This document shows, piece after piece, positions 24,489 through 32,976 of a DNA stretch of 64,000 nucleotides. The notes under the pieces are model-generated. The model had not been told where the DNA came from. It ran no database searches and saw nothing but the letters and a program-made list of their open reading frames with translations. The number at the start of each line of letters is the position of its first letter. The stretch's first letter is position 1. The DNA is from VFJQ01 sp044226525. Lineage in GTDB: Bacteria; Verrucomicrobiota; Verrucomicrobiia; Chthoniobacterales; Chthoniobacteraceae. Location of the stretch: the NCBI GenBank assembly GCA_044226525.1, contig JBGAGV010000007.1:124001-188000 (forward strand). The letters are read 5' to 3'. The position numbers and the translations under genes are program-made.

Positions 24489-25544
24489 ATGCCCACCGAT
24501 CTCGATACCTCAGCACTCGGCGTCCCGGTGGAAGTGGGCGCGGTTAGCAAGGAGCTGAAAAAGCTCTGGGAAAGCAGCGGCGGCACGCAGACGCGCGCTT
24601 CACTTATCAACTTCGCCGTCTATTTCCAAGGCCTCGCCGGCAGCGCGCAGAACACCGCGTTCATCAACGAATTCACGCGCCAGCACGCCTGCCGCGCGCT
24701 GCTCATCTGCCACGAACCCGATTCACCGGAGGACAAAGTTTCCGCGTTTATCAATGCGCACTGCCACCTCACCCGCGCAGGAGCGAAGCAGATCTGCTGC
24801 GAACAGGTGTCGCTACTCTTCGAAGGCAAGACCACGGGTCGCATCGCGAATACCGTCTTCGCCAATCTCGATTCCGACCTGCCGCTCTATCTCTGGTGGC
24901 AGGGCGAGTTTCCCGAGGAAATCGACAAGACGCTTTGGGCACGCGTCGATCGCCTCATCTTCGATAGCCAGACGTGGCCCAATCCGCGCGAACAATTCCG
25001 CCGGCTTCAGGAATCGCTCGCCGGAGCACAGGCCAAGATGGTGCTGTGCGATTTGAACTGGGCGCGCTCGCTCCATCTCCGCCAGGCCCTCGCGCTCATG
25101 TTCGATCACGAGGAAAACATCACCATCCTCGACAGCCTGCACACCATCGGCATCAGCCATTCGCCGGCCAACCTGTCCACCGCTCTGCTGCTCACGAGCT
25201 GGTTTTCCGCGCAACTACGCCTCGGCGAGCCGCAAAAAGACGGCGACGAATTCACCTTCGTGCATCCCAAAGGCCAGCGGGTTCGCGTCGCTTTCACCGC
25301 GGAAGCCGGTCGCTCGATCAGCGTCTGCGAATTGCGCGGCAAAACCGGCAGCGTCCGCGTCTATCGCGATCAACAGGGCGACTTCTTCCGCGTGGAAGTG
25401 CGTCTCGCCAACGGCTGCATCTACAATCACCTCCTGCCCGCCGGCAGCAACGCGACCACCAGCTTGCTGCTCTGGGAACTCGGCGGCGGCAGCCGGCACA
25501 AGGTCTATCAGCACGCGCTGAAGATCATGGACAAGCTGCTTTGA
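24489..25544 (+). CDS. opcA: Glucose-6-phosphate dehydrogenase assembly protein OpcA-like
   Basis: 351 residues, 6 bases after zwf. The segments ASLINFAVYFQG, SAFINAHCHLTRAGAKQICCEQV, NLDSDLPLYLWWQGEFP (each part of the OpcA pattern) and RVDRLIFDSQTWPNP match the OpcA family, which promotes oligomerisation and redox-dependent activation of Zwf in cyanobacteria; the same zwf-opcA order occurs in actinobacteria. Two adjacent Cys (ICCEQV) could matter for redox control, but this is inference. No signal peptide or membrane segment. The 3' end converges with an AraC regulator on the minus strand. Confidence 0.88.
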   Translation: MPTDLDTSALGVPVEVGAVSKELKKLWESSGGTQTRASLINFAVYFQGLAGSAQNTAFINEFTRQHACRALLICHEPDSPEDKVSAFINAHCHLTRAGAKQICCEQVSLLFEGKTTGRIANTVFANLDSDLPLYLWWQGEFPEEIDKTLWARVDRLIFDSQTWPNPREQFRRLQESLAGAQAKMVLCDLNWARSLHLRQALALMFDHEENITILDSLHTIGISHSPANLSTALLLTSWFSAQLRLGEPQKDGDEFTFVHPKGQRVRVAFTAEAGRSISVCELRGKTGSVRVYRDQQGDFFRVEVRLANGCIYNHLLPAGSNATTSLLLWELGGGSRHKVYQHALKIMDKLL

Positions 25545-25578
25545 AGTGACGCAGGCGGCCTGCCTGTGACTCCAACGA

Positions 25579-26454
25579 TCACAACCGGGACGGCTGGATC
25601 ACATCGAGCCTGCGCCACTCGCGTGGACTCAGGCCATGCCGGCGCCGAAACTGCCGGTTGAAGTTCGCCAGGTTTTCAAAACCGCATTCGTAGCAAATCT
25701 CCGCCACCGTCCGGTCCGTCTCGCGCAACATCTCACACGCGTGGCCGAGGCGCACATCGTTGAGCGTTTCGGTAAATCCTCGTCCTGTCGCCCGGCGAAA
25801 AAAGCGGCTGAATGCCGCCGGGCTCAGGCCGACGCTGCGAGCCACCTCCGCCTGGAAAATCGTCTCACGAAAATTCGCCGCGAGGTGGCGATAGACCGCG
25901 TTGATTTTCTCCCCGCTCGTCGCGTCGTGCGAAGGAGCGTAGCGGGGCGAACAAAGCGGACGGGCACCCCGATCCGACGCCAGCACGGCGAGCACCTCCA
26001 GCAACGCCACAAGACGGGGCGTCCCCTTCATCTTCTCCAGAGCTTCAAGCAGGACCGATACTTTCTTTCGCGTCGCCACCGAGAAGACCACCCCGCGATC
26101 GGCTCGCTGCAGCAACCGGCGAACGACGTGGAATTCCGGCAGATCGAAAAAGCCTGCCCCGAGGAAATCCGGCAGGAACTGAACGAATACCGTCTCGGCC
26201 TGGCGGCAGCCTGAAGGGTTAAGCCACACATGCGGCAAGTTTGACCCCAAAAGCACAACATCTCCCGATCGAAACGGCTCCACACTATCTCCCACAAACC
26301 GATGTCCGGTGCTGCGCAGGATGCAGGTGAGTTCCAGTTCGGGATGATAGTGATACGGCGCCTCGAATCTCTTCCCCGTCATCCGCCGGCAAATGAACGA
26401 CGCCGAAGGTTGCGGCGTGATCTTTTCAAACGAGGCACGGGGTTGGCGGATCAC
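25579..26454 (-). CDS. AraC-family transcriptional regulator
   Basis: 291 residues. The N-terminal cupin-like sensor part (YHYHPELELTCILRS, GSNLPHVWLN) resembles the sugar-sensing arm of AraC/XylS regulators. The C-terminal domain holds two helix-turn-helix motifs: FQAEVARSVGLSPAAFSRFFRRATGRGFTETL (first motif, split here by residues ARSVGLSP and FSRFFRR) and VAEICYECGFENLANFNRQFRR (second). Divergent from the ferritin-like gene at 26538 with 83 bases between the starts, where an inverted repeat TCTTCG-N10-CGAAGA (26480-26501) is a candidate operator. It probably controls its divergent neighbour; effector unknown. Confidence 0.9.
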   Translation of the reverse strand: MIRQPRASFEKITPQPSASFICRRMTGKRFEAPYHYHPELELTCILRSTGHRFVGDSVEPFRSGDVVLLGSNLPHVWLNPSGCRQAETVFVQFLPDFLGAGFFDLPEFHVVRRLLQRADRGVVFSVATRKKVSVLLEALEKMKGTPRLVALLEVLAVLASDRGARPLCSPRYAPSHDATSGEKINAVYRHLAANFRETIFQAEVARSVGLSPAAFSRFFRRATGRGFTETLNDVRLGHACEMLRETDRTVAEICYECGFENLANFNRQFRRRHGLSPREWRRLDVIQPSRL

Positions 26455-26479
26455 TCTCTATCTGTTAAAAAAGTATCGC

Positions 26480-26501
26480 TCTTCGTCAAGCCGCGCGAAG
26501 A
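26480..26501. promoter_or_regulatory. Inverted repeat in AraC/ferritin-like divergent promoter region
   Basis: TCTTCG (26480-26485) and CGAAGA (26496-26501) separated by 10 bases, in the 83-base gap between the divergent starts at 26454 and 26538. Candidate operator for the AraC regulator; short arms make chance possible. Confidence 0.35.
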
Positions 26502-26537
26502 CACGAACGAGCTGGGAAGCTTTGCTGGCATTCGACC

Positions 26538-27980
26538 ATGAACACGCCGCCTCCCTCCGCTGCCACCTACCGTTCCTACAAAGGGCTGCCCCCGCTGGCG
26601 GGCTACTGCACGTTCGAGGAAGCCCAGCGCCCGGGGCTGTCCGTCGAGGAATGTGTCCGGCGGCTCAAGCGCTTTCACTGGACCTTCAAACGGCTGCACG
26701 AAATTTTCATCGCCCGCCTCGCCGCTGAGCCGATCTACGAGTTGAAGATGGCGTTCTCACTCCACGCGCACTTCTGCGCCGAACACGCCGCCGCCCTCCG
26801 CACGCGAGTCGGGGAAATGCGCGAACCCCCGCTCGGGCTCGATCTTTCGCCCGACGCCCATCTCGACATCTTCTTCGACGAAATCCTCGCTGCGCCCACG
26901 ACGGAAGCGCTCCTGTGGGCCGTCTATCGCAAAGCGGTGCGTCATTTATCCGAGGACATTTCGGATCATCTTCACGACACCAATCCCCTCGCCGACGCCC
27001 CCTCCGTGCGCGCGCTGAAGTTCGCGCTGATCGAGCTCGAGCAGATGAGCGACTACGGAGGAAAAGCGATCGATGCCCTCGTCACCCCCGAACACACGAT
27101 GCAGTTCGGCGACTGGCTCGATCTGCTGGAGAACTGCCTCGCCGCTGCCGGTGGCCTTGCCGGCACCCGCCCGCCGGCGGAACTCACGATCGAGCGCCAG
27201 CATAGCACCCAGCCTTTTATCTACGACGGCGTCCCGCGCCGCGATGAACGTTTCCCCGATCCCTACAATATGGGCGTCAACGCCGAGGCGTTCATCTACG
27301 ACGAGTCGTATCCGCCCGGGCCAAAAGTTCCCATGATGTTTTACAAGCGCCTGCGCGAGATCGACGTGCCCGAGATGATGGCCTCGATCATCACGGAAAC
27401 GAAGGGCAAGCCGTGGGGTTACTATCGCGACATGACCCGCCAGCTCTGGGACGAGGCGCGTCATGCCATGATGGGCGAAGTCGGTTTCATCAGCCTTGGC
27501 GTCGATTGGCAGAAAGTGATGGTGAACTTCACCTGGTCGCTCGGGCTGAATACCCAGCTCAGCCCGAAGGAGCGGCACGGCGTCCTTTATTTCATCGAAC
27601 AAGGACTCATGCCGAAGACCGGCAAACGCTTCGAGTGGGAAGTCGCCAAGGCGGCGAACAACGAACTCTCCGCGCTCTTCCAGGATTATGACTGGGCCGA
27701 TGAAGTGCTGCACGCGCGGGTCGGACGCGACTGGTATGTCTCGCAGTTCGAGACGCCCAAAGAAGCCGTCGAGTGGGGCGACCGCGCCTGGTCGAAGGTC
27801 CTCATGGGGTGGCGGCAATGGCGCGATGAAGGCCTCACCGCCCATCGCAACTGGTGGCCGGACGTGTATCTCGATTTCTGCCGCGCGCAGGGAATCGCGC
27901 CGGACGACCATGTGCTTGCCTTCGCCGAAAGTTACGAAGCTCGCCGAGCCGATCTCAAAGTGGTCAGCGCCTCCGCATAA
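26538..27980 (+). CDS. Ferritin-like helical protein of unknown function
   Basis: 480 residues, cytoplasmic, mostly helical. I do not recognise a named family with certainty, but it has spaced Glu/His motifs as in ferritin-like di-metal proteins: AHFCAEHAAAL (about 75), ALIELEQMSDYGGKAID (about 165), LWDEARHAMMGEVGF (about 305) and DWADEVLHARVGRDW (about 388). The E-x-x-H pairs (EARH, EVLH) are the typical metal-ligand spacing. Central segments (MGVNAEAFIYDESYPPGPKVPMMFYKR in two overlapping blocks) are unassigned. It is divergent from an AraC regulator and ends 69 bases before an exported protein. An oxygenase- or rhamnose-type metabolic link is possible because of the AraC neighbour, but not shown. 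Confidence 0.65.
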   Translation: MNTPPPSAATYRSYKGLPPLAGYCTFEEAQRPGLSVEECVRRLKRFHWTFKRLHEIFIARLAAEPIYELKMAFSLHAHFCAEHAAALRTRVGEMREPPLGLDLSPDAHLDIFFDEILAAPTTEALLWAVYRKAVRHLSEDISDHLHDTNPLADAPSVRALKFALIELEQMSDYGGKAIDALVTPEHTMQFGDWLDLLENCLAAAGGLAGTRPPAELTIERQHSTQPFIYDGVPRRDERFPDPYNMGVNAEAFIYDESYPPGPKVPMMFYKRLREIDVPEMMASIITETKGKPWGYYRDMTRQLWDEARHAMMGEVGFISLGVDWQKVMVNFTWSLGLNTQLSPKERHGVLYFIEQGLMPKTGKRFEWEVAKAANNELSALFQDYDWADEVLHARVGRDWYVSQFETPKEAVEWGDRAWSKVLMGWRQWRDEGLTAHRNWWPDVYLDFCRAQGIAPDDHVLAFAESYEARRADLKVVSASA

Positions 27981-28049
27981 AGGATTCGCCCGGCGCGCAA
28001 TTCGCCGCTAACTTTGCGGAGTTCCCGGTGTTTGTGGAACTCAACCTCC

Positions 28050-29327
28050 ATGCCTTCACGCCGCCTCCTCCTCATGTCCTCCGCCTGGCTGCTGTCTGCG
28101 GCCGGGGCCTTCAGCCTCGGGCGCGCCACCATCAAGCAGGTGCAATCGTCCAGCTCGCCGACGAAGACCACCGAACAGACCGGCGCATCGGCCCCTCTCC
28201 CGACCGCGGCCAAAACCAAGGCCGGGGACGAAGAATTTTCTCTCGCCGGCTGGTTCGGCTCGAAGGCGACCGGCTTGACGGATGTCCTCAATGGCCGCTC
28301 GCTCGAAGATCATGTGAAACACCTGCTCAAGCAGGACGACGAAGCGATGCGGATGCTCGGTTTCCTCCGCCTGCTCGAAGCGCTGGAGAAACCAGAGGAC
28401 ATCAAGTCCGTCCTCGACATCATCGCCCACGACCAGCGCGGCGGTTTCCGTTCCACCGAACAAGCCTTGCTGCTGCAAAAGTGGGCCAAGCTCGCTCCAT
28501 CCGACGCGGCCGCTTACGCCAACAGCCAGCGCGATTGGTCCCGTTTCAACGGGCTCAATGCCGTGCTCAAAACGTGGGTGAAGAGTAACCCCGAGGAGGC
28601 GATCGCCTGGGCCGAGAAAAATGGCGTGCCGCAAGGCAACGACGGCCAGCCAGGCCAACCCGGGCGAGGAGGGCCCGGCGGTGAAGATGGCAACTGGGCG
28701 GTTGCCACGCTGATCGGTTCACTTTCCAAGAGCAATCTCGACCGCGCCCTCCAAGTCGCTGCGGAGCAGCCCTACAGCCGCGCGCGCGGTCGGATGGCCG
28801 ACACCTTGATCAGCGAAATCATCTCCCAGCGCGGGGAAGACGCCGCGCGCGATACCGTCATGGGCATCACCGATGGGCAATTCCAAGCCGGCATGGCCCG
28901 GGAACTCGCTCAGCGCATGGCCCGCCAGAATCCGCAGGATGCAGCCACCTGGGCCAACGGGCTCCCCGCCGGCGAGACCCGTCAGCGCGCCATGGCCGAA
29001 GTCATTCAGGAATGGGCCGACAAGGATGCGGTCGCTGCCGGCCAGTATCTCCAGCAGCTCGGCAACTCGCCCGAGTTCGACCGCGCCCGGCAGGACTATG
29101 CCATGCGCGTCGTGCGCAACGACCCCGAAGGCGCGCTCGCCTGGGTCCAGGCCATCACCGACGAGCAGCGCCGCAGCGAAGCCACGCAGGAAGTCCTCGG
29201 CTCGTGGATGCGCCGCGATCAAAATGCCGCCACCGCCTGGGCTCAGACCAACGGAGTCCAACCGCCCCAGCCTCGCACCTTCGGCGGCCCGGGTGGCCCG
29301 GGCTTTGGCGGCCGCGGCCGGCGCTAA
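28050..29327 (+). CDS. Exported/anchored helical repeat protein
   Basis: 425 residues from ATG 28050, chosen because the next residues form a signal peptide or anchor (RRLLLMSSAWLLSAAGAFSLG). The body is built of degenerate helical units of about 35 residues ending in alanine/tryptophan patterns: EEAIAWAEKNG, DAATWANGLP, DAVAAGQYLQQL, EGALAWVQAI, NAATAWAQTNG. A short collagen-like Gly/Pro insert (near 205) and a Gly-rich tail (GGPGGPGFGGRGRR) are present. This A-x-W repeat type is common in Verrucomicrobia and has no known function. The upstream start at 28014 would add a Arg/Ser-rich segment before the anchor and is less likely. Confidence 0.7.
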   Translation: MPSRRLLLMSSAWLLSAAGAFSLGRATIKQVQSSSSPTKTTEQTGASAPLPTAAKTKAGDEEFSLAGWFGSKATGLTDVLNGRSLEDHVKHLLKQDDEAMRMLGFLRLLEALEKPEDIKSVLDIIAHDQRGGFRSTEQALLLQKWAKLAPSDAAAYANSQRDWSRFNGLNAVLKTWVKSNPEEAIAWAEKNGVPQGNDGQPGQPGRGGPGGEDGNWAVATLIGSLSKSNLDRALQVAAEQPYSRARGRMADTLISEIISQRGEDAARDTVMGITDGQFQAGMARELAQRMARQNPQDAATWANGLPAGETRQRAMAEVIQEWADKDAVAAGQYLQQLGNSPEFDRARQDYAMRVVRNDPEGALAWVQAITDEQRRSEATQEVLGSWMRRDQNAATAWAQTNGVQPPQPRTFGGPGGPGFGGRGRR

Positions 29328-29437
29328 GTCGGCACCCCAGCATCGGGTCGGCCGGGGTGTAGAGACTGATTGTATTTGTCAGTTACGGCCGTTTGATCGT
29401 GAGTTCGGAGATTGGATCGAATCCATCGGGCGATTGC

Positions 29438-29980
29438 TCAGCGTGTCCGCGAGGGTCCGACCTCGATGAGTTGAAGGTCGTCGAACCATGCGGTGCCCGT
29501 AGCCAGGCGAGAAGGGTGGCCGAGTCGAGGCCCTACCTTGATGGAAGTAAGAGCACCGGTGTCGAACTCGAAGGTCACTTTTTTCCAGTCCTGCCGGCCA
29601 GCGACCGACGCCTTGGGCGCGAAGTTACCGTCGAGCGAAAGAGTCGCGCCGGCTCCCTTCGGGACTGGATCCTTGGTCTTGATGTAACCGGTGAACCGAT
29701 AGCGGGTCCTTGGCTTTACCGTGACGACCTGCTTGAGAAAGCTGTCGTCATTCGCCATGTTATCGATTCGAATGCTACTTTTTCCGCTCCGCTTCTCGGT
29801 TTTGTCAAACGCGGCAGTGGCGCGATGACGGAGGCTAAAGAAACCCCAATTCGGCTGGCGCCCCTCAAAGGATGGATCGGAAAGAAGGTTTCTTCCGACG
29901 GGGACCGATTGCCGGGCAAACGTCGGGCCCACGACAGCAAATGTCGTGGCTAAGGCAAGCAGGCTGGTCGATGTTTTCAT
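29438..29980 (-). CDS. Exported carbohydrate-binding-module-like protein
   Basis: 180 residues with a signal peptide (MKTSTSLLALATTFAVVGPTFA). The mature part opens with NLLSDPSFEG and closes with TAWFDDLQLIE, bracketing RSGKSSIRI, VKPRTRYRFTGYIKT and WKKVTFEFDTG. That is the fold pattern of CBM4/9/DUF-type jelly-roll modules. It is a single module with no catalytic partner. Base composition falls upstream of it (29981-30411 is AT-rich), and codon choice is a little different from the neighbours, so recent acquisition is possible. A poly-A-rich leader (ACCTAAAAATG) precedes the start. Function beyond probable sugar binding cannot be stated. Confidence 0.7.
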   Translation of the reverse strand: MKTSTSLLALATTFAVVGPTFARQSVPVGRNLLSDPSFEGRQPNWGFFSLRHRATAAFDKTEKRSGKSSIRIDNMANDDSFLKQVVTVKPRTRYRFTGYIKTKDPVPKGAGATLSLDGNFAPKASVAGRQDWKKVTFEFDTGALTSIKVGPRLGHPSRLATGTAWFDDLQLIEVGPSRTR

Positions 29981-30411
29981 TTTTAGGTTTGGTTGGTGAG
30001 TTAACTAACTGAAAAATCTACTCGGGTTACCCTGCATATTTTCCGATCTTTCTCGTGCTCATCACGAGCCTCACCATCGCCAAAAATAACAACCTTTTCG
30101 GATAAGGTTTAAAATCCGCTGGAAATGATCGACAAATAGCCATCGCTAATCGATACAGATTGCAGGAAAGACAGGATAAGACGGTATGTTACTATCCCAA
30201 GTGTGCTGATAGCGGCGTGCATGGGTCCGGCTGCTATCATTCCCTATCTAATGCAGACCCCGTGCCGCCCGGGCATTTCCTTTCGTCTTCGCCACCCGCG
30301 GCGCAGACGTTACGCCATGAAATTAAGCCGATCTATTTAGATATTCCTTGCTGACCGCGCGCGAAAAGCCTGCCCGCGACTAGCCAAAAGCTTCACGTCT
30401 TCGGGCCGACT
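29981..30411. other. AT-richer gene-free stretch
   Basis: 431 bases, clearly richer in A+T than the rest of the window, between the CBM-like gene and the SUMF1 lipoprotein gene. It holds an inverted repeat CTCGTG-CTCAT-CACGAG at 30052-30068 and GTTAAC near 30000. A 64-codon frame at 30160 looks like chance. It probably carries the promoter of the CBM-like gene. Confidence 0.5.
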
Positions 30412-31224
30412 TCACTTCCCCACTTCCAGCACGCAGCGAAAGCCGACGACATTGAGCCCGGCGCGGGGCGGAATTTCGGCACGATGCGTGAGCGAGAGCG
30501 TTTGCGGATCGCCGTTGATCCACGATCCACCACGGGCGACACGGCCGAAATGGCGCGCGTCGAACCAGTCGTCGCACCACTCCATCACGTTGCCGCTGAG
30601 ATCGTGCAGACCGAAACGATTCGCGGCAAATTTCCCGACCGGCGCGAGCTTCGCATAACCATCGCGATAACCGGCGATGAAATTATGCGGTTCGGTCTGA
30701 TCGACCTCGGCTTCCTCACCGGCGAAATTCCCCGCCCCCGCGGGCGGCGGCCACTTCCCCCCCCAGGCGTAGTGAAGAATATCGGATGCTCCCTTGGCTG
30801 CCGGCGTGTTGCCGTCTTCGCCTGTGAGGCCGGCGGCGGCGCTCCATTCGGCATCGGTCGGCAGACGATAAACATAGCCACCGGTTCGGTTAACCTTTCC
30901 GGGCTGCTCCTGCTGGGTCAGCCATTGGCAGAACGCCACCGCGTCGTCCCACGTCACATTGGCGGCCGGAAAATCGCCGCCGGTTTCCGCATCGGGCGGC
31001 ATCCATGGCGTGCCGGTCTCTTTGACAAACCGTTCGAAATCCACCGCCCTCGTTTCCTGCACCGCCACCAGACCACGCACACCCGACACAGGCACAAAGC
31101 GCATGCCGAGCGAATTCGTCCACGGCTGGTCCGGCTGAGGACCGGTGGATGAAACCGGCCCAGCCTCGCGACAGCCGATCAGGGCCAAGGCCCCGACGAT
31201 GACGATTGCGCCGAGCGGGCGCAT
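30412..31224 (-). CDS. SUMF1/formylglycine-generating-enzyme-like lipoprotein
   Basis: 270 residues. The N-terminus MRPLGAIVIVGALALIGC has a lipobox (L-I-G-C), so a lipid-anchored protein is expected. The rest is a SUMF1 domain: NSLGMRFVPV, TWDDAVAFCQWLT, YRLPTDAEWSAAA, FGLHDLSGNVMEWCDDW, RGGSWING and GFRCVLE. The paired catalytic Cys of true formylglycine-generating enzymes, normally found shortly after the RGGS region, is not present, so this is more likely a binding or structural SUMF1 protein than a sulfatase activator. It lies 6 bases after asd on the same strand. Confidence 0.85.
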   Translation of the reverse strand: MRPLGAIVIVGALALIGCREAGPVSSTGPQPDQPWTNSLGMRFVPVSGVRGLVAVQETRAVDFERFVKETGTPWMPPDAETGGDFPAANVTWDDAVAFCQWLTQQEQPGKVNRTGGYVYRLPTDAEWSAAAGLTGEDGNTPAAKGASDILHYAWGGKWPPPAGAGNFAGEEAEVDQTEPHNFIAGYRDGYAKLAPVGKFAANRFGLHDLSGNVMEWCDDWFDARHFGRVARGGSWINGDPQTLSLTHRAEIPPRAGLNVVGFRCVLEVGK

Positions 31225-31230
31225 GGCGGC

Positions 31231-32229
31231 TTAGAGCGCCTCCGCGATCTGCACGGCGTTGAGCGCAGCGCCCTTGAGCAACTGATCGCCGGCGACCCAG
31301 AACGCGAGGCCGTTATCCAGCGCGCAGTCGTAGCGCAGGCGTCCGACTTCGCAGTCGTCCTGCTCGGCGCAATTCAGCGGCAGCGGATAGCGATTATTCG
31401 TCGGATCGTCGTTCACCTTGAGCCCGGGCGCCTTGCTGAAAACTTCGCGCGCGCGGTCGAGGCTCACGGGCTTCTCGAACTCCGCGTTCACCGCCACGCT
31501 ATGCGCACGATAGACGGGCACGCGCACGCAGGTGACCGACGCCTTGAACGTCGGATGATGCATGATGCGCCGGCCTTCGTTCTGCATCTTCATCTCTTCC
31601 TTCGTATAACCGGTCTCGAGGAAGCTATCGACGTGAGGCAGAACGTTGAACGCGATCTGGTGCGGATAGACTTTCTTCTCCACCGGTTGACCGGCGGCGA
31701 TGGCCGACACCTGCGAACGGAGTTCTTCGATCGCCTGAGCGCCCGTGCCACTCACCGCCTGATAGCTCGACGCGATAATACGTTTCACGCGGAATTCCAC
31801 GTGCAGCGGATACAGCGCCATGAGCGTGATGGCCGTCGTGCAGTTCGGATTGGCGATGATCCCCTTGTGCCGCTTGATGTCGGCGCCGTTGATTTCCGGC
31901 ACGACGAGCGGCACATCCGGATCCATGCGGAAGGCGGACGAATTGTCCACCACGACTGCGCCGGACTTCACCGCCACAGGAGCGAATTGCTTCGAGATGC
32001 CGCCGCCCGCACTGAAAAGCGCGACGTTGACTCCCTCAAACGACTTCTCGGTTAGTTCCTGGACCGGCACTTCCTCGCCGAGGTAAGGCAGCGTCTTGCC
32101 CGCCGAGCGCGCACTCGCAAGCAGCGTCAGTTTGCCCACGGGGAAACGGCGTTTTTCGAGCAGCTTGATCAGCTCGATTCCGACAGCTCCGGTGGCTCCA
32201 ACGATGGCAACGTGCAGGTTTTGGCTCAT
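31231..32229 (-). CDS. asd: Aspartate-semialdehyde dehydrogenase
   Basis: 332 residues from ATG 32229. The NADP motif is VAIVGATGAVGIELIKLLE, phosphate-contact LLASARSAGK, the catalytic Cys in IANPNCTTAI, SYQAVSGTGA and the acid/base His in CVRVPVYRAHSVAV. It converts L-4-aspartyl phosphate to aspartate semialdehyde, the branch point to lysine, methionine and threonine. A frame extending upstream to 32397 adds hydrophobic low-complexity residues and is rejected; MSQNLHVAIVGATG is the normal start. The SUMF1 lipoprotein gene follows in the same direction, probably by chance. Confidence 0.95.
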   Translation of the reverse strand: MSQNLHVAIVGATGAVGIELIKLLEKRRFPVGKLTLLASARSAGKTLPYLGEEVPVQELTEKSFEGVNVALFSAGGGISKQFAPVAVKSGAVVVDNSSAFRMDPDVPLVVPEINGADIKRHKGIIANPNCTTAITLMALYPLHVEFRVKRIIASSYQAVSGTGAQAIEELRSQVSAIAAGQPVEKKVYPHQIAFNVLPHVDSFLETGYTKEEMKMQNEGRRIMHHPTFKASVTCVRVPVYRAHSVAVNAEFEKPVSLDRAREVFSKAPGLKVNDDPTNNRYPLPLNCAEQDDCEVGRLRYDCALDNGLAFWVAGDQLLKGAALNAVQIAEAL

Positions 32230-32438
32230 GAAAAAGGGGGCCGAACGTAGCGCGGACGCGCGGGGCTGCAAGTCGCAGCCGCGGCAGGGGCTCCTCTGCT
32301 CTTTGGCCTGCTCCTGCTCGCGCCGGAAAAGTGGCGAGGTGGCGAGGAAGAGCAAGATGGAGAGGAAAAGGAAGAGACAGGAGCCGCCGCACTCCACGGT
32401 TGCGCCGGTCCGGACCTGCGCTCTACTCCGCCTCCGCC

Positions 32439-32972
32439 ATGATTTCGAAAGTCCTCACCCTTGCCCTGCTCGCCACCGCCTCCGTCGCGTTCGCCGAAGC
32501 ACCCGCCACCTTCGAGGTCGGGTCCTTCAAGTTCCAGCGCCCGGCGTCGTGGGAATGGATCGAGGTGCCGGAAGGGATGAAGATGATGCGCAAGGCCGTG
32601 CTCAATATTCCCGGCAAGGAAGGCGACAAACCGGCTGAGATCATCTTCTACCACTTTGGCGCTGGCCAGGGCGGCGACACCCAGGCGAATGTGCAGCGTT
32701 GGGTCGGCCAGTTTTCCGACAAGACCGAACCGGAAAAGATCGAAACCAAGGACGCCGCCGGCACGAAAGTCACCTTCGTCACGGTCGCTGGGACTTACCA
32801 GAGCGGCATGCCGATGGGGCCCAAGACCCCCATGGTGGGCTACGCCCTCAACGGCGCCATCCTCGAAGACAACCAGGGCGGCAGCGTGTTCGTCAAATGC
32901 ACCGGTCCCGAAGCGGTGGTCAAAGCAGCCGCGTCCGCTTTCAACGAATTCATCGCCTCGGCGAAAAAGTAG
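32439..32972 (+). CDS. Exported hypothetical protein
   Basis: 177 residues from ATG 32439 with a signal peptide (MISKVLTLALLATASVAFA, then EAPATFEVG). The mature part (FKFQRPASWEWIEVPEGM, AEIIFYHFGAGQGGDTQANVQRW in two blocks, MVGYALNG) resembles small exported proteins seen widely in Verrucomicrobia and Planctomycetes with no known function. Its sequence has no Cys pair, catalytic triad or lipobox that I can see. The following gene starts 4 bases after the stop, so the two are probably cotranscribed. The 209-base gap upstream separates it from the divergent asd gene and holds no other feature. Confidence 0.65.
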   Translation: MISKVLTLALLATASVAFAEAPATFEVGSFKFQRPASWEWIEVPEGMKMMRKAVLNIPGKEGDKPAEIIFYHFGAGQGGDTQANVQRWVGQFSDKTEPEKIETKDAAGTKVTFVTVAGTYQSGMPMGPKTPMVGYALNGAILEDNQGGSVFVKCTGPEAVVKAAASAFNEFIASAKK

Positions 32973-32976
32973 CTCG

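Noticed and set aside
25551..25563. GCAGG-CGG-CCTGC between opcA and the AraC gene as a terminator
   Set aside because: Short stem, no T-run on either side; listed nowhere as a feature.
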